Assembly (NCBI RefSeq): GCF_023028345.1
Contig: NZ_CP095487.1
Location: forward strand, 496,001 to 560,000
DNA from: Halorientalis marina
GTDB taxonomy: Archaea; Halobacteriota; Halobacteria; Halobacteriales; Haloarculaceae
DNA length: 64,000 bases
Direction of reading: 5' to 3'
Both the position numbers and the translations under genes were made by a program. The notes beneath the pieces were generated by a model that was not told where the DNA came from, made no database searches, and saw only the letters and a program-made list of their open reading frames with translations. Positions 1 to 9,239 of this stretch are shown piece by piece; position 1 is the first letter of the stretch, and each line of letters opens with the position of its first letter.

Positions 1-191
1 TCGAGGCCGGCATCGCGGAGCTGTTCGAGGACGGGCTCGACGGCGGCGGTCGGCAGCGGGACGTACACGACGTCGGTGTACTCACGGCTGCTCGTCTCCT
101 CGGTCACGACGTAGTCGACGCCTTCGTCGTCGAGCGCGGCGAGTACCGCCTCGCGTTTTCCAGCCGGGATCGTTACCTGAACGAGCCGCAC
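1..191 (-). CDS. DUF389 / TIGR00341-type membrane protein, N-terminal fragment
   Basis: The window opens inside this minus-strand gene, so only the first 63 residues are present. They read [20 protein letters not shown] and then a short alpha/beta stretch ending in [11 protein letters not shown]. This resembles the soluble N-terminus of haloarchaeal DUF389 (TIGR00341) proteins, whose membrane part would lie outside the window. The likely start is GTG at 189-191. The family has no settled biochemical role. The assignment rests on family resemblance of the N-terminus only; the coding frame itself is clear from codon use. Confidence 0.6.
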   Translation of the reverse strand, partial: MRLVQVTIPAGKREAVLAALDDEGVDYVVTEETSSREYTDVVYVPLPTAAVEPVLEQLRDAGL

Positions 192-261
192 ACACGCCTC
201 TCACACGCGGCGTCCAAAAGCCGTGTGGGTCCGTTCGGGTCCCACGACGGTCGTCGAGGGT

Positions 262-404
262 GGGTCGTTCCTCCCCGCTCGCACATTCGATGCTTCTCGC
301 TCCGCTCGGAGCGTCCGGCTCACGGGTCGCACGGCACCCCGTTCGCTCGCGGGTCGTTCCTCCCCGCTCGCACATTCGATGCTTCTCGCTCCGCTCGAAG
401 CATC
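262..404. repeat. Tandem duplication of a palindromic intergenic module
   Basis: A 47-base stretch at 262-308 is repeated without mismatch at 351-397 (period 89). Each copy ends in a hairpin-forming segment. In the second copy the arms gatgcttc (378-385) and gaagcatc (397-404) pair around an 11-base loop. The block fills the space between the divergent DUF389 gene and engB and lies just upstream of the engB TATA element. No coding frame is convincing here. Similar short palindromic modules occur near 7160-7320, 28981-29057 and 54575-54680. Confidence 0.85.
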
Positions 405-448
405 CGTGGCTCGCCACCCTTATCCGCCCCAGTAGCTTACCGACGGCC

Positions 449-1066
449 ATGTTCGAGTCGCGACCGGACCGGAGCGCCGAGGTGGTACTCGTCGGCCGGT
501 CGAACGTCGGTAAATCCACCCTGATGCGGGAGCTGACGGGCCACACCTTCGACACCGGCCAGCGCCCGGGCGTCACGCGCCAGCCCAACCACTACGACTG
601 GACCGGTCCCGACTTCGTGCTCACCGACCTCCCCGGCTTCGGCTTCATGTCCGGCGTCCCCGACGACGTGCGCGAGGAAATCAAGGACGATATCGTTCAC
701 TATCTCGAACGGTACGCCGAAAACATCCTCGCTGCCGTCCTCGTCGTCGACGGGAAGGCCGTCATCGATATCATCGACCGCCACTCCGGCCCCGACGAAA
801 TCCCCCACGACGTGGAGATGTTCCACTTCCTCCGGGAACTGGAGATCCCCGTCGTCGTCGCCGTCAACAAGATGGACAAGGTCGACGACCGCGACGAGCG
901 CCTGAACGAACTCTGTGACCGACTCGGCCTCTACCCGCCCTGGAAACAGTGGCAGGACACCATTGCCCCCATCAGCGCCAAACGAGGAACCATCGACCCT
1001 CTCACCGAGGCCGTCCGGACCCACCTTCACGACCAGCAACGCGACGACCTCTTCCAGTTTTTCTGA
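449..1066 (+). CDS. engB: EngB-family GTP-binding protein
   Basis: A 205-residue TrmE-Era-EngA-EngB GTPase. The P-loop GRSNVGKST is at residues 16-24, G3 DLPGFG at about 60-65 and G4 NKMD at 140-143, with an SAK-type G5 further on. In bacteria EngB (YihA) helps ribosome large-subunit assembly; the archaeal role is inferred from the family. The ATG at 449 is preferred over upstream in-frame starts because a TATA-like ccttatccg (418-426) is centred 27 bases before it, as expected for a leaderless transcript, and because the P-loop then sits at the usual distance from the N-terminus. Confidence 0.9.
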   Translation: MFESRPDRSAEVVLVGRSNVGKSTLMRELTGHTFDTGQRPGVTRQPNHYDWTGPDFVLTDLPGFGFMSGVPDDVREEIKDDIVHYLERYAENILAAVLVVDGKAVIDIIDRHSGPDEIPHDVEMFHFLRELEIPVVVAVNKMDKVDDRDERLNELCDRLGLYPPWKQWQDTIAPISAKRGTIDPLTEAVRTHLHDQQRDDLFQFF

Positions 1067-1415
1067 CCCGGCGCCCGCTCGACACGCGGAACTCACAGCC
1101 AGCCACCCTTGTTCTCACAGAGTCGGCCACTCTTGTCCCCACCGCATTATTTTTTGTGAGAAATCATTTCCATCCAATCCTCATTTCTCGCTGTCAGGAT
1201 GGGTCGAAGACGCGCCGCTCGAACGTTTAGTCCTCGAAAACGGGGGTAGAGGGGGGGTGTTGGGGGTGGCACCCGAAGTGGGTGCGTCCGGATCTTCGAG
1301 CCTGATAGCAATGAACCTTCCGGCTACTTTCGGACCGAAACGCTTCGAAATGTCGCCGAGTGGTTGCGGGCGGGATGGTGAAAGGCTCTTGATGGCCGCC
1401 CGCCTACGTACGGGT
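1067..1415. other. Intergenic region between engB and rimI
   Basis: About 350 bases without a supported gene. It includes a short AT-rich patch near 1145-1190 and a run of G near 1245-1265. The only functional element I can place is a TATA-like ctcttgat at 1386-1393, centred about 27 bases before the rimI start. The frame continuous with rimI is open through this stretch, but its composition and residues do not look like protein. Confidence 0.5.
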
Positions 1416-1898
1416 GTGACCACGCCCGCGTCCAGCACCGACCGCGAGCGCCCGACGGTCCGGCAGGCCGGCGACGCGGACCTGCTCGCGGTCTATCGGA
1501 TCGAGAAGGCTGCCTTCCCACAGCCGTGGCCCTTCTCGGCGTTCGAGCGGTTCGTGGGCCGCCCGGGCTTTCTCGTCGCCGAGGTCGGGGCCGGCGTCGC
1601 CGGCTACGTCGTCGCCGATTCGGTGCCCAATCACGGCCGGGCCATCGGCCACGTCAAGGACCTGGCAGTCCACCCCGACCGCCGCGGCGAGGGCATCGCC
1701 ACTGCGCTCCTGGAGCGAGTCCTCTCGGTCCTGCGCGCCCGCGGGGTCGGTTCGGTCAAGCTCGAAGTCCGGGCCTCGAACGAGCCCGCCAAAGCCCTCT
1801 ACCGTGACTTCGGCTTCGTCCACCGCCGGACCGTCCCCCGCTACTACGACGACGGCGAGGACGCCCTCGTGATGGTCGTCGACCTCGACGACCGGTGA
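1416..1898 (+). CDS. rimI: GNAT N-acetyltransferase, RimI-type
   Basis: A 160-residue Gcn5-related acetyltransferase. The acetyl-CoA binding motif A is seen as DLAVHPDRRGEGIATALL around residues 83-98, followed by motif B with LEVRASNEPAKALYRDFGF, the RimI signature region. The expected reaction is transfer of acetyl from acetyl-CoA to a protein N-terminus (ribosomal protein S18 in bacteria; broader Nat substrates in archaea). GTG at 1416 is chosen because the TATA-like element lies about 27 bases upstream; an in-frame ATG at 1392 would sit on that element. Confidence 0.85.
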   Translation: MTTPASSTDRERPTVRQAGDADLLAVYRIEKAAFPQPWPFSAFERFVGRPGFLVAEVGAGVAGYVVADSVPNHGRAIGHVKDLAVHPDRRGEGIATALLERVLSVLRARGVGSVKLEVRASNEPAKALYRDFGFVHRRTVPRYYDDGEDALVMVVDLDDR

Positions 1899-1929
1899 CC
1901 ATATCCTTCTGGACCCGCTTTGCCCGCGC

Positions 1930-2409
1930 ATGGGATACGCCTGCCCGGTGTGTGGCGACCCACAGGCCGACGACGAACACCTCGCCAACCACCTCGCGTT
2001 CACCGCCATGCTCGGTGACGAGGCTCACGAGGAGTGGCTGGCCGAGCACGCCCCCGACTGGGACGAGCACGACGCCGACCGCCTCGCCGCGACCGCCGCC
2101 GACCACGCCGAGGAAGTCGACTTCCCGCAGGTCTTCGAGGACACCACGTCGGACCACGACCACGACGACGACCGCTCCGGCGCGCTCTTCGACGACGAGG
2201 CCCGAACAGGCGGCGGGTTCGACGCCGCGGCCGCCCGCGACCGCGCCAGCCAGGGCCGAAACCCCGAGCTCGAAGCCGAAGCCGAGGACATCATGGCGGA
2301 GGCCCGCGAGCTGACCGAGCGGATGCGCGAGGAGGCCGACGACGGGGACGACGAGATCGAGACCGGCGCCACCGACGACGCCGACGCGGACGAAGCCGAA
2401 ACCGAGTAA
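1930..2409 (+). CDS. DUF5810 zinc-finger protein
   Basis: A 159-residue acidic protein. It starts with MGYACPVCGDPQADDEHLANHL, a C2H2-like metal site (Cys5, Cys8, His17, His21). A conserved AMLGDEAHEEWL segment and a long Asp/Glu-rich tail follow. It matches the haloarchaea-restricted family I know as DUF5810, of unknown function. It is followed 24 bases later by the DUF5809 gene, the usual arrangement as far as I recall. A TATA-like atatcc centred near 1904 supports a leaderless ATG at 1930. Confidence 0.8.
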   Translation: MGYACPVCGDPQADDEHLANHLAFTAMLGDEAHEEWLAEHAPDWDEHDADRLAATAADHAEEVDFPQVFEDTTSDHDHDDDRSGALFDDEARTGGGFDAAAARDRASQGRNPELEAEAEDIMAEARELTERMREEADDGDDEIETGATDDADADEAETE

Positions 2410-2433
2410 CCGCGCGGGCACTCAGCACTGTAT

Positions 2434-2856
2434 ATGCACACCGAGGGCATTTTCACTCCCGAGACGGCGGCCGAGGCCCGCGAGCGCTACGAGGCGGTCG
2501 GGCCGACGGCCCAGACGACCGTCCGCGAGGTCGCGAAGGCGATGGACTTCGACCGCGAGGAGTACGACGAGCGCGTCACCGGCGCCGTCGTCGAGACCGC
2601 ACGCGAGGCCATCTTCGCCTCCCTACTGGCGGTCACGGTCGGCACCCGCGAGGAGTACGAGGACTGGCTGGCCGACCACCCCGCGTACGACCGGGCGGAT
2701 ATCGGGAGCGAGCACGTCTCGAACGTCGCCTGGCACGCCGCGCCCGCGACCGAAACCGTCGTCGCCGCGACCTTCGAGGACAAGGAGGCGGCGGCCGTCG
2801 GCACCCTCCGCCGGCAGGCCTTCGGCGAGGTCTACCGCGAGCTCGTGACCGAGTGA
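2434..2856 (+). CDS. DUF5809 family protein
   Basis: A 140-residue soluble acidic protein beginning MHTEGIFTPETAAEARERY. It is mostly helical, with no signal peptide, membrane segment or cysteine motif. It matches the haloarchaeal family DUF5809 and lies 24 bases downstream of the DUF5810 gene, so the two are probably co-transcribed. The function is unknown; the constant pairing suggests a shared role or complex, which is inference. Confidence 0.8.
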   Translation: MHTEGIFTPETAAEARERYEAVGPTAQTTVREVAKAMDFDREEYDERVTGAVVETAREAIFASLLAVTVGTREEYEDWLADHPAYDRADIGSEHVSNVAWHAAPATETVVAATFEDKEAAAVGTLRRQAFGEVYRELVTE

Positions 2857-2958
2857 GCGGCCGCGGTCGTGGTACGGGGGCAGCGGAGTCCGGGGAGCAC
2901 TCCGCCACCGCGCGGCGCGTTCCGATGCGGTTTTCGGCGGCCGCGACCAAGACGTGGT

Positions 2959-3384
2959 ATGCGGCAGATCACCCGTCGGGTCACCGTCGCCATCCTGGTC
3001 GTGCTCGCCCTGTTGCTCGCGCTGGGTGCGCTCCCCAGCTATCTCAAGAGCGGCGACCCCTACTACCTGACCGCGACGCCCGCCGACGGCAACCACAGCG
3101 CGGTCGATCTGTCCAACGCCTCCGAGCGCCGCTACGAGTACGCCATCGGCGCGGTTCGGGACGCGGAGGCAGAAACCGGCGTGAACGTCACCGAGACGAA
3201 CGTCACGGGCCGCTCGGACCCCTACTGGAAGGGCCCCATCGGTCTCAAGGAGTCGTTCACCAACTCCCCGTTCGACGAGATGGACGCCCTGCGGATCCAG
3301 AACGAGAGCGCCGCCGAGGGCGAGACCGTCTACGCCACCTACAACGGCACGCTTTACCGCCTGGCGGTGGCACAGGACCCATGA
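2959..3384 (+). CDS. Membrane-anchored hypothetical protein
   Basis: A 141-residue protein with one N-terminal hydrophobic segment (about residues 10-26, VAILVVLALLLALGAL) preceded by Arg residues, so the remainder is probably extracytoplasmic. The outer part carries several N-x-S/T sites. I do not recognise a family. Its stop codon overlaps the start of the following Nudix gene (ATGA at 3381-3384), so the two are translationally coupled. Confidence 0.75.
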   Translation: MRQITRRVTVAILVVLALLLALGALPSYLKSGDPYYLTATPADGNHSAVDLSNASERRYEYAIGAVRDAEAETGVNVTETNVTGRSDPYWKGPIGLKESFTNSPFDEMDALRIQNESAAEGETVYATYNGTLYRLAVAQDP

Positions 3385-4031
3385 CCGAGCGCGACGACGC
3401 CGCCGAGGAATCGGCAGCTTCGGACCCACAGCCCCGCGTTCCCGGCGAGTTCGATCCCGACCGGACGCCCGCTCGCACACCGCCGGACCACGACTGGTCG
3501 GTCCTCGAATCGAACGCGGAGTACGAGACCGGCTGGTACACCGGCGGCTACGACCGTGTCGAACAGCCGAACGGGACGACCAAGGACTACTACTGGGCCG
3601 ACCTCCCGCCGGCGGTCGTCGTCGTCGCCCTCACTGCCGATGCAGCCGACGGCGAGGATGCCCTCGTGATGGTCGACCAGTACCGCCCGACCATCCGCGA
3701 GCAGTGCCTCGAACTCCCCGCCGGCATCGTCGAGGCCGGCGAGTCCTACACGACCGCCGGCGCCCGCGAACTCCGGGAGGAGACCGGCTTCGAGGCCGCC
3801 GGCGTCTCCCTGGTCGAGGAGTTCTGGTGTTCGACCGGCGTGCTCCGGCACCGCCGGGGGATCGTCTTCGCCGAGGGCCTCACGCCCGTCGAACCGGACC
3901 TCGACGACAACGAGTTCCTCCGGGTCAGGAGCGTCCCCGTCGACGAGGCGCTGGAGCGCGCCCGCGCCGAGCCCGCGAACGACGCCACCATCGAAGGCAT
4001 CCTGCTGGCGAAAGAGGACGGCCTCCTGTAG
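3381..4031 (+). CDS. Nudix hydrolase, ADP-ribose pyrophosphatase-like
   Basis: A 216-residue Nudix protein. The Nudix box lies at about residues 115-137: GIVEAGESYTTAGARELREE, then TGF, matching GX5EX7REUXEEXGU in full. Upstream features (DYYWADLPPAVVVVAL, MVDQYRPTIREQCLELPAG) are typical of the ADP-ribose pyrophosphatase subgroup. The likely reaction is hydrolysis of ADP-ribose or a related nucleoside diphosphate sugar, dependent on Mg2+. The start overlaps the previous stop codon. Substrate is inferred from subgroup likeness only. Confidence 0.85.
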   Translation: MTERDDAAEESAASDPQPRVPGEFDPDRTPARTPPDHDWSVLESNAEYETGWYTGGYDRVEQPNGTTKDYYWADLPPAVVVVALTADAADGEDALVMVDQYRPTIREQCLELPAGIVEAGESYTTAGARELREETGFEAAGVSLVEEFWCSTGVLRHRRGIVFAEGLTPVEPDLDDNEFLRVRSVPVDEALERARAEPANDATIEGILLAKEDGLL

Positions 4032-4096
4032 CCCGCCCCCTCGCCCGTCGAGTCGTCCGCGACGCTTTTGGGGACGGCGCCGCTGGTTACTGGTAC

Positions 4097-4459
4097 ATGG
4101 CTGCAGAGATTTCAGCCGACGACTTCGCCGACCTCCTCGATGCCGACGCCGACGTCCGGGTCGTGGACATCCGCTCGCCCGTGGCCTTCGACCGCGAGCG
4201 CATCCCGGGCAGCGTGAACGTTCCACTCCCACAACTGCCGACCCGGGTCGGTGACCTCACCGACGCCGACCGGATCGTCACCGTCTGTCCCCACGGCCAC
4301 GACAGCCGCCGGGCCGCCGACATCATCACCTCCTACGAAGGTATCGACGGGGAGACCCCGGTCGAGAGTCTCGCCTGTGGGCTGGTCGGCTGGGACGGAC
4401 CGGTCGCGACCGACAGCGAACGCGACCGAGGGAGCGAGGGCCCCGCGGCGCCGTTCTGA
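4097..4459 (+). CDS. Rhodanese-like domain protein
   Basis: A 120-residue single rhodanese domain (VVDIRSPVAFDRERIPGSVN near residues 21-40). The active-site loop reads VTVCPHGHDSRRAA, with the catalytic cysteine at about residue 63. Expected activity is persulfide or sulfur transfer, or a redox sensing role. A TATA-like gcttttgg (4065-4072) sits about 27 bases before ATG 4097, which supports this start and leaderless expression. Confidence 0.88.
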   Translation: MAAEISADDFADLLDADADVRVVDIRSPVAFDRERIPGSVNVPLPQLPTRVGDLTDADRIVTVCPHGHDSRRAADIITSYEGIDGETPVESLACGLVGWDGPVATDSERDRGSEGPAAPF

Positions 4460-4509
4460 GCTGTCGCTCGACGTGTGGCGTCACGCCGACCGCCCGAAGA
4501 ACAGACCGA

Positions 4510-4830
<321 letters not shown>

Positions 4831-4906
4831 TTAAACACCTTCGGGAATTGCGGGCAGGCGCCACAGGCCCGCTCTCGCCCACGAGCGGCCGCGACGCGGT
4901 CGGCCG

Positions 4907-7150
4907 TCAGAACGGACCGAGTCGTTCCGAGACGATTTCGCCGACCAGCGCCACCGCCTCGTCGGCGTCTGCCTCCGTGACGCGACCGCCGTACCGCGAG
5001 CGCTCGTAGTAGTCACACACCCGATGGGCCGCCTCCCCGGCGTCGACGGCGTCGAGGTACTGCCGCGGCGTCTCCCCCGGTTCCCGGGCCCGTTCCGTCC
5101 GTTCGAGGGCGTACTGGAGACGGTCGAACGCCCGCTCGACGTCGACGGCCGGTGACTCGCGGGGCTGCCAGCGGGCCCAGACCGCCCGGTAGGCCCGCTC
5201 GGTCGCGTCCGTCTGCCGGAGACCGGCGACGACACCTCCCACCAGGACCGCCCCGAGTGCCGCTTCCTCGCGCGAGGGGAGGTCGATCTCGAACCCGCCG
5301 CCGTCGTCGACGGCCCCGTCGACACTGCTGCCGCCCGTCGTCGTCTCCCCGCCGGCCGGCGTCGGCGTCTCGGGCGTCGGTGGTGGCGTCGGGGTGTCGG
5401 GTCCCTCCGTCCGCGGGTCGTCCGGGTCGTCGGGGGTCGGGGTGTCGTCCTCGTCGGTGTCGTCGGTGTCGACGTTGGGATTGCCGTTCTCGCGGGCCTG
5501 CTCCAGGCGCTCGCCCTCCGCGGCCGACCGCGGGCCGGCCGGCGTCGGGTCGAACCGGACCCAGCCGACATCGGGGAAGTAGACCTCGGTCCACGCGTGG
5601 GAGTCGAAGCCGCGGACGACCCAGCGGTCGTTACCGACCCGTTCGCCGGGCGTGTAGCCGACGACGAACCGCGCCGGGACGTCGAGGGTTCGGAGCATGA
5701 CCGCCATCGTCGTCGCGTAGTAGGTGCAGTAGCCCCGCTCCATCTCGAACAGAAACGAGTCCGCGATGTTGCCGTCCGGGCGCTCCACGTCCAGCGAGTA
5801 CGCCCGGTTGTTCTCCAGCCAGCGCTCGATCACGCGAGCGGCCTCGTAGGGATTGCTCGCGTTCGCGGTGATGCGCTCGGTCCGCTCCTCGATCCGCTCG
5901 GGGAGGCTCGACGGCCGCTGTGTGTACCGGTCCTCGACGCCGTCGGGGTAGTCGTCGCCGGCGCTTGCCAGCTCTCTCGGCCTGGCGACGGGCCGGCGGC
6001 TGGTCACCTCGTAGCTGTCGCCCGGTTCGAGTTGCTCCCCCTGCTCGGGCTGGAGCCCGCCGGCGTCGGTGACCGTCGCGATGTCGCCCTCGTCGCCCTC
6101 GACCGCGATGGGGCGCCAGACGGCCGGCATCGTCCGGAGCGTCGATTCGATATCGTAGCGCTGTTCGACCCGCTCGCTCGCGCCCGGCGGGCCCCGGAGC
6201 CGGTCGTCGAACGCCCGCGTCGACCCGGTCCTGACCCAGCCGTCGCCGGTGTAGCGGTCGTAGGCCGCGACCCGCCAGTACGCCTGTCTGGTGGCGTCGA
6301 CGGTGAACCTGACCGCCGGGGAGAGTTCGATGCTCCCCTGAATCCTGATGCGCTGGTCGGCGTTGATCAGGCTCGCCTCCACCGTGTTGGCCCGCCCCTT
6401 CCCGAACGGTTTGAGCAGTTGCGTCCCCGCGCCGGGCACCACGCTGACCGTGCTCGACACCGCGACGATTGCGCCCAGCTCCATCAACACCGTCCGCCGT
6501 TGCGTGTCGAGCGCGGCCCCGGCGTCGCCGTCGACGACCGCGGGACGGTCCGCGCTGTCGAACCGCTCCAGCCGCCCGAACCCGACCGCGCCGACGGCCC
6601 CGATGGCCCCGAGCAGGGCGACGGTCGTGTTCATATCGCCCGTCAGGACGAAGAACGTCAGGGCGGCACCGCCGGCGGTCACCGCCGCGACGTAGTGGCG
6701 ACGCAGGGCGAAGTACCACGCCAGGAACACCGGCGTCGGCGTGAAGCCGAGCGCCCACAGCTCGATCTTCTGCAAGCGGAGGACCGACAGCCCGTTCAAA
6801 AGCGAGATCACGTCCCCCAGCACGCGGTCCTGGTTCGCCACGACGTCCGCGGGCAGGGCCGTCGCGTAGGAGTACAGCCCGAACGCGAGCAGGAAGGCGC
6901 CGATGGGGACGGCGACCCGTACCGGGAGCACCCGCGAGAGCACCGACGCCGCCGCCAGTGACGCCGCCACGACCAGCAGGAACGTGTCCGGGTTCCCGAC
7001 CACGTCGATGATCTCGTACAGCGCGAACGTGAAGGAGAACACGAGCAACAGGATCGACACGAGCGCGAGTCGGCGCGTGCTCAAGAGGCCGCCGTCCTCG
7101 TCGAGGCGGTTGCGGAGGCGTTCGGCCGTGCCGGGTCCTGCGTCGCTCAT
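4907..7150 (-). CDS. TgpA-like transglutaminase-domain membrane protein
   Basis: A 747-residue protein. About six N-terminal membrane segments (residues about 25-215) are followed by a DUF3488/TgpA outer region and a transglutaminase-like core. The catalytic triad can be read as Cys475 (GYCTYY), His518 (DSHAWTEVYF) and Asp534 (VRFDPTP). A Thr/Pro-rich spacer, one more membrane segment near 615-635 and a DUF4129-like C-terminus follow. It is the last gene of a moxR-DUF58-tgpA operon, with its ATG overlapping the DUF58 stop. The core presumably acts outside the cell; its substrate is unknown. Confidence 0.92.
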   Translation of the reverse strand: MSDAGPGTAERLRNRLDEDGGLLSTRRLALVSILLLVFSFTFALYEIIDVVGNPDTFLLVVAASLAAASVLSRVLPVRVAVPIGAFLLAFGLYSYATALPADVVANQDRVLGDVISLLNGLSVLRLQKIELWALGFTPTPVFLAWYFALRRHYVAAVTAGGAALTFFVLTGDMNTTVALLGAIGAVGAVGFGRLERFDSADRPAVVDGDAGAALDTQRRTVLMELGAIVAVSSTVSVVPGAGTQLLKPFGKGRANTVEASLINADQRIRIQGSIELSPAVRFTVDATRQAYWRVAAYDRYTGDGWVRTGSTRAFDDRLRGPPGASERVEQRYDIESTLRTMPAVWRPIAVEGDEGDIATVTDAGGLQPEQGEQLEPGDSYEVTSRRPVARPRELASAGDDYPDGVEDRYTQRPSSLPERIEERTERITANASNPYEAARVIERWLENNRAYSLDVERPDGNIADSFLFEMERGYCTYYATTMAVMLRTLDVPARFVVGYTPGERVGNDRWVVRGFDSHAWTEVYFPDVGWVRFDPTPAGPRSAAEGERLEQARENGNPNVDTDDTDEDDTPTPDDPDDPRTEGPDTPTPPPTPETPTPAGGETTTGGSSVDGAVDDGGGFEIDLPSREEAALGAVLVGGVVAGLRQTDATERAYRAVWARWQPRESPAVDVERAFDRLQYALERTERAREPGETPRQYLDAVDAGEAAHRVCDYYERSRYGGRVTEADADEAVALVGEIVSERLGPF

Positions 7151-8283
7151 CGCTCACCTCCAGCAGACCGGTGGTCTGCCGTCCCGTTCGCGTCGCTCAC
7201 GGGACCCCCGTCGAACTGCGCGTTCGACGTGCCGCCGCTCGCATCGCTCGCGGCACCACCGCCAGACCTGCGGTCTGCCATCGTCCCGTTCGCGTCACTC
7301 ACGGGACCCCCGTCCGCCGCGACGGCCCGTCCCTCGCCGTCCACGGCGAGTCGGTGACGGCGGCCGCCGACGGTCGCCGCGACGCCGTCCCCGTCGGCCT
7401 CGATCAGCACGTCGGCGCCTTCGCGGGCCCGCTCGTCGGGGTAGCCGGCTCCCGTCCGTGCGAGCAGTTCGAGGAGGTGTCGCCGGTGTTCGTCGCCGTG
7501 GCCCGCGGGCAGTTCTCCGTCGGGACAGGTGACCCGGACCGAGTAGCCCGCCTCCAGCGCGAGGACCGCCACGCTGGCGGCCGCCGACGCCATCGCGTCC
7601 GCGTGGCCGGAGGCCGCGCTCGCGGCGATGTCGATCGTCCCCCGCGTCGTCTCGCCGACGAACTCCTTGACGACCAGGTCGCCCTCTCCGCGTTTCGCGC
7701 TCGACTTCCAGTGGACGTCACGGAGCGGGTCACCGGGCGCGTACTCCCGGAGCGTGTCGAAGGCCTGCCGGTCCGGGACGCGCGTCTGCTCGAAGAAGCC
7801 GGCGAAGGCCTCGTCACCGCTCAGGTCCTTGACTTCCGGGTAGACGAGTAGCGTCGCGGTCGCCTCGGTGGTGACCGTCGTCCGGAAGAGGCCGAGCGTG
7901 TCGGTCACGACCAGCCGCGCGGGCCCGACCGTCCACTCGCCGCGGTTCGTCAGCGTCAGTTCGTACGCCACGCTGTCGGGGAGCGTCGTGTGAATCTCGT
8001 ATCTCCCGCTCTCCGCGCCGGGCAGCGAGTCCGCGAGGCGGGCGACGCCGCTTCCCTGTACGTCGAGTTCGATCTCGCGGTGTTCGCCGGGGAAGCCCGC
8101 GCGGGGATCGGGGCGCTCGACGGTCGGCGCGTTCACGCGGACGATCTGGATGGCACCGATAGCGAGCACCACGACGGCCGGTGCGGCGATAGCGTTGAGC
8201 GCGCGGGCGCCGCCGGTCGCGGCCATGCCGAACGCGCCCCCGGCGACCAGGGCGACGCCGACGCCACGGAGTGTCGGCCTCAT
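7147..8283 (-). CDS. DUF58 domain protein
   Basis: A 378-residue protein. Two N-terminal membrane segments are followed by the DUF58 signature YAPGDPLRDVHWKSSAKRG, with Trp192 in the core, and a von Willebrand A-like fold. Start and stop both overlap neighbours by ATGA, so it is tightly coupled between moxR and the transglutaminase gene. The last 50 or so residues are odd: a low-complexity tail repeating SDANGT and GGPVSDANG, encoded by palindromic DNA at about 7160-7320. The tail looks like an expansion tolerated at the C-terminus. Confidence 0.88.
   Translation of the reverse strand: MRPTLRGVGVALVAGGAFGMAATGGARALNAIAAPAVVVLAIGAIQIVRVNAPTVERPDPRAGFPGEHREIELDVQGSGVARLADSLPGAESGRYEIHTTLPDSVAYELTLTNRGEWTVGPARLVVTDTLGLFRTTVTTEATATLLVYPEVKDLSGDEAFAGFFEQTRVPDRQAFDTLREYAPGDPLRDVHWKSSAKRGEGDLVVKEFVGETTRGTIDIAASAASGHADAMASAAASVAVLALEAGYSVRVTCPDGELPAGHGDEHRRHLLELLARTGAGYPDERAREGADVLIEADGDGVAATVGGRRHRLAVDGEGRAVAADGGPVSDANGTMADRRSGGGAASDASGGTSNAQFDGGPVSDANGTADHRSAGGER
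7160..7320. repeat. Palindromic repeats inside the DUF58 3' end
   Basis: Two near-identical blocks of about 35 bases, around 7173-7211 and 7272-7312, share ggtctgcc and gtcccgttcgcgtc with actcacgggacccccgtc. They are separated by further inverted repeats (cagaccggtggtctg, cagacctgcggtctg, gtcgaactgcgcgttcgac). They encode the repetitive SDANGT tail of the DUF58 protein. The build (short inverted arms, near-tandem duplication) is like the modules at 262-404 and 54575-54680. Confidence 0.7.
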
Positions 8284-9239
8284 TCTACCGCGACCGTGTT
8301 CAGCGCCTCCCTGACGACGTCCTGTCCGGTCCGGTCGGGCGTCCCCGTCCGGACGCGGTGTGGCATGACTACCCACGCCTCCGTCTGGATGTCGTCCGGG
8401 ACGACGTAGTCGCGGCCGTTCAACACCGCCCGGGCCTGGGCGGCCCGCAGGAGAGCGATGGAACCACGGGGACTGACGCCGAGTTCGGCTCCCTCGCGGG
8501 TGAAGCCGGCCAGCCGCGTCACGTAGTCGCGGATCGGCTCCTCGACGGTGATGTCCGCGACCGCGTCGCGGGCGTCCCGGAGGTCCGCGAGGGTCGCCAC
8601 TGGTGAGAGTTCCTCGATGGGGTGGTTGCCGACGACGCGTTCGAGCATGTCCGACTCGTCGTCGGGTTCGGGGTAGCCGAGGTGGAGTTTCTTCATGAAC
8701 CGGTCGAGTTCGGCCATCGGCAGGTCGTAGGTCCGATCGTGCTCGACGGTGTTCTGGGTCGCGATGACGGTGAAGGGCTGGGGGACCTCGTGGGTCGTCC
8801 CGTCGACGGTCACCTGTCCTTCCTCCATCGCCTCCAGCAACGAGGACTGGGTCTTCGGCGGCGCGCGGTTGATCTCGTCGCCCAGGACCACGTTCGCGAA
8901 CACCGGCCCGGGGCGGAAGTCGAACTCCTGGGTCTTCTGGTTGAACACGTTGACGCCGGTGATGTCGGAGGGCAACAGGTCCGGCGTGAACTGGACGCGC
9001 TTGAACGTGCCGTCGAACGACTGGGCGACGGCGCGGGCGAGCATCGTCTTCCCGACTCCGGGCACGTCCTCGAGCAGGACGTGGCCGCGGCCGAGCAGTG
9101 CGGTGAGGATGTGTTCGATCTCGTCGTGGTGGCCGACGATGACCCGTTCGACGTTCTCGGCGACCCGGCGTGCGAGCGCACCCGGGTCCTCTGCGGCGTC
9201 GGTTCTTCGACCGGCCTGTGACGTATCTGCGTCTGTCAT
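8280..9239 (-). CDS. MoxR-family AAA ATPase
   Basis: A 319-residue MoxR ATPase. Walker A is GVGKT (residues 61-65), Walker B is VVLGDEINRAPP (about 117-128, with Asp121-Glu122), and a sensor 1 segment FTVIATQNTVEHDRTY and an arginine-finger region are present. MoxR proteins act as chaperone-like ATPases that activate partners carrying von Willebrand A folds, here most likely the DUF58 protein. It is first in the operon. ATG at 9237-9239 is preferred over an upstream in-frame start because it leaves the normal short N-terminus. Confidence 0.92.
   Translation of the reverse strand: MTDADTSQAGRRTDAAEDPGALARRVAENVERVIVGHHDEIEHILTALLGRGHVLLEDVPGVGKTMLARAVAQSFDGTFKRVQFTPDLLPSDITGVNVFNQKTQEFDFRPGPVFANVVLGDEINRAPPKTQSSLLEAMEEGQVTVDGTTHEVPQPFTVIATQNTVEHDRTYDLPMAELDRFMKKLHLGYPEPDDESDMLERVVGNHPIEELSPVATLADLRDARDAVADITVEEPIRDYVTRLAGFTREGAELGVSPRGSIALLRAAQARAVLNGRDYVVPDDIQTEAWVVMPHRVRTGTPDRTGQDVVREALNTVAVE

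Noticed and set aside
915..1415. In-frame N-terminal extension of rimI
   Set aside because: It would overlap engB and contains no domain; the TATA-like element fixes the start at 1416.
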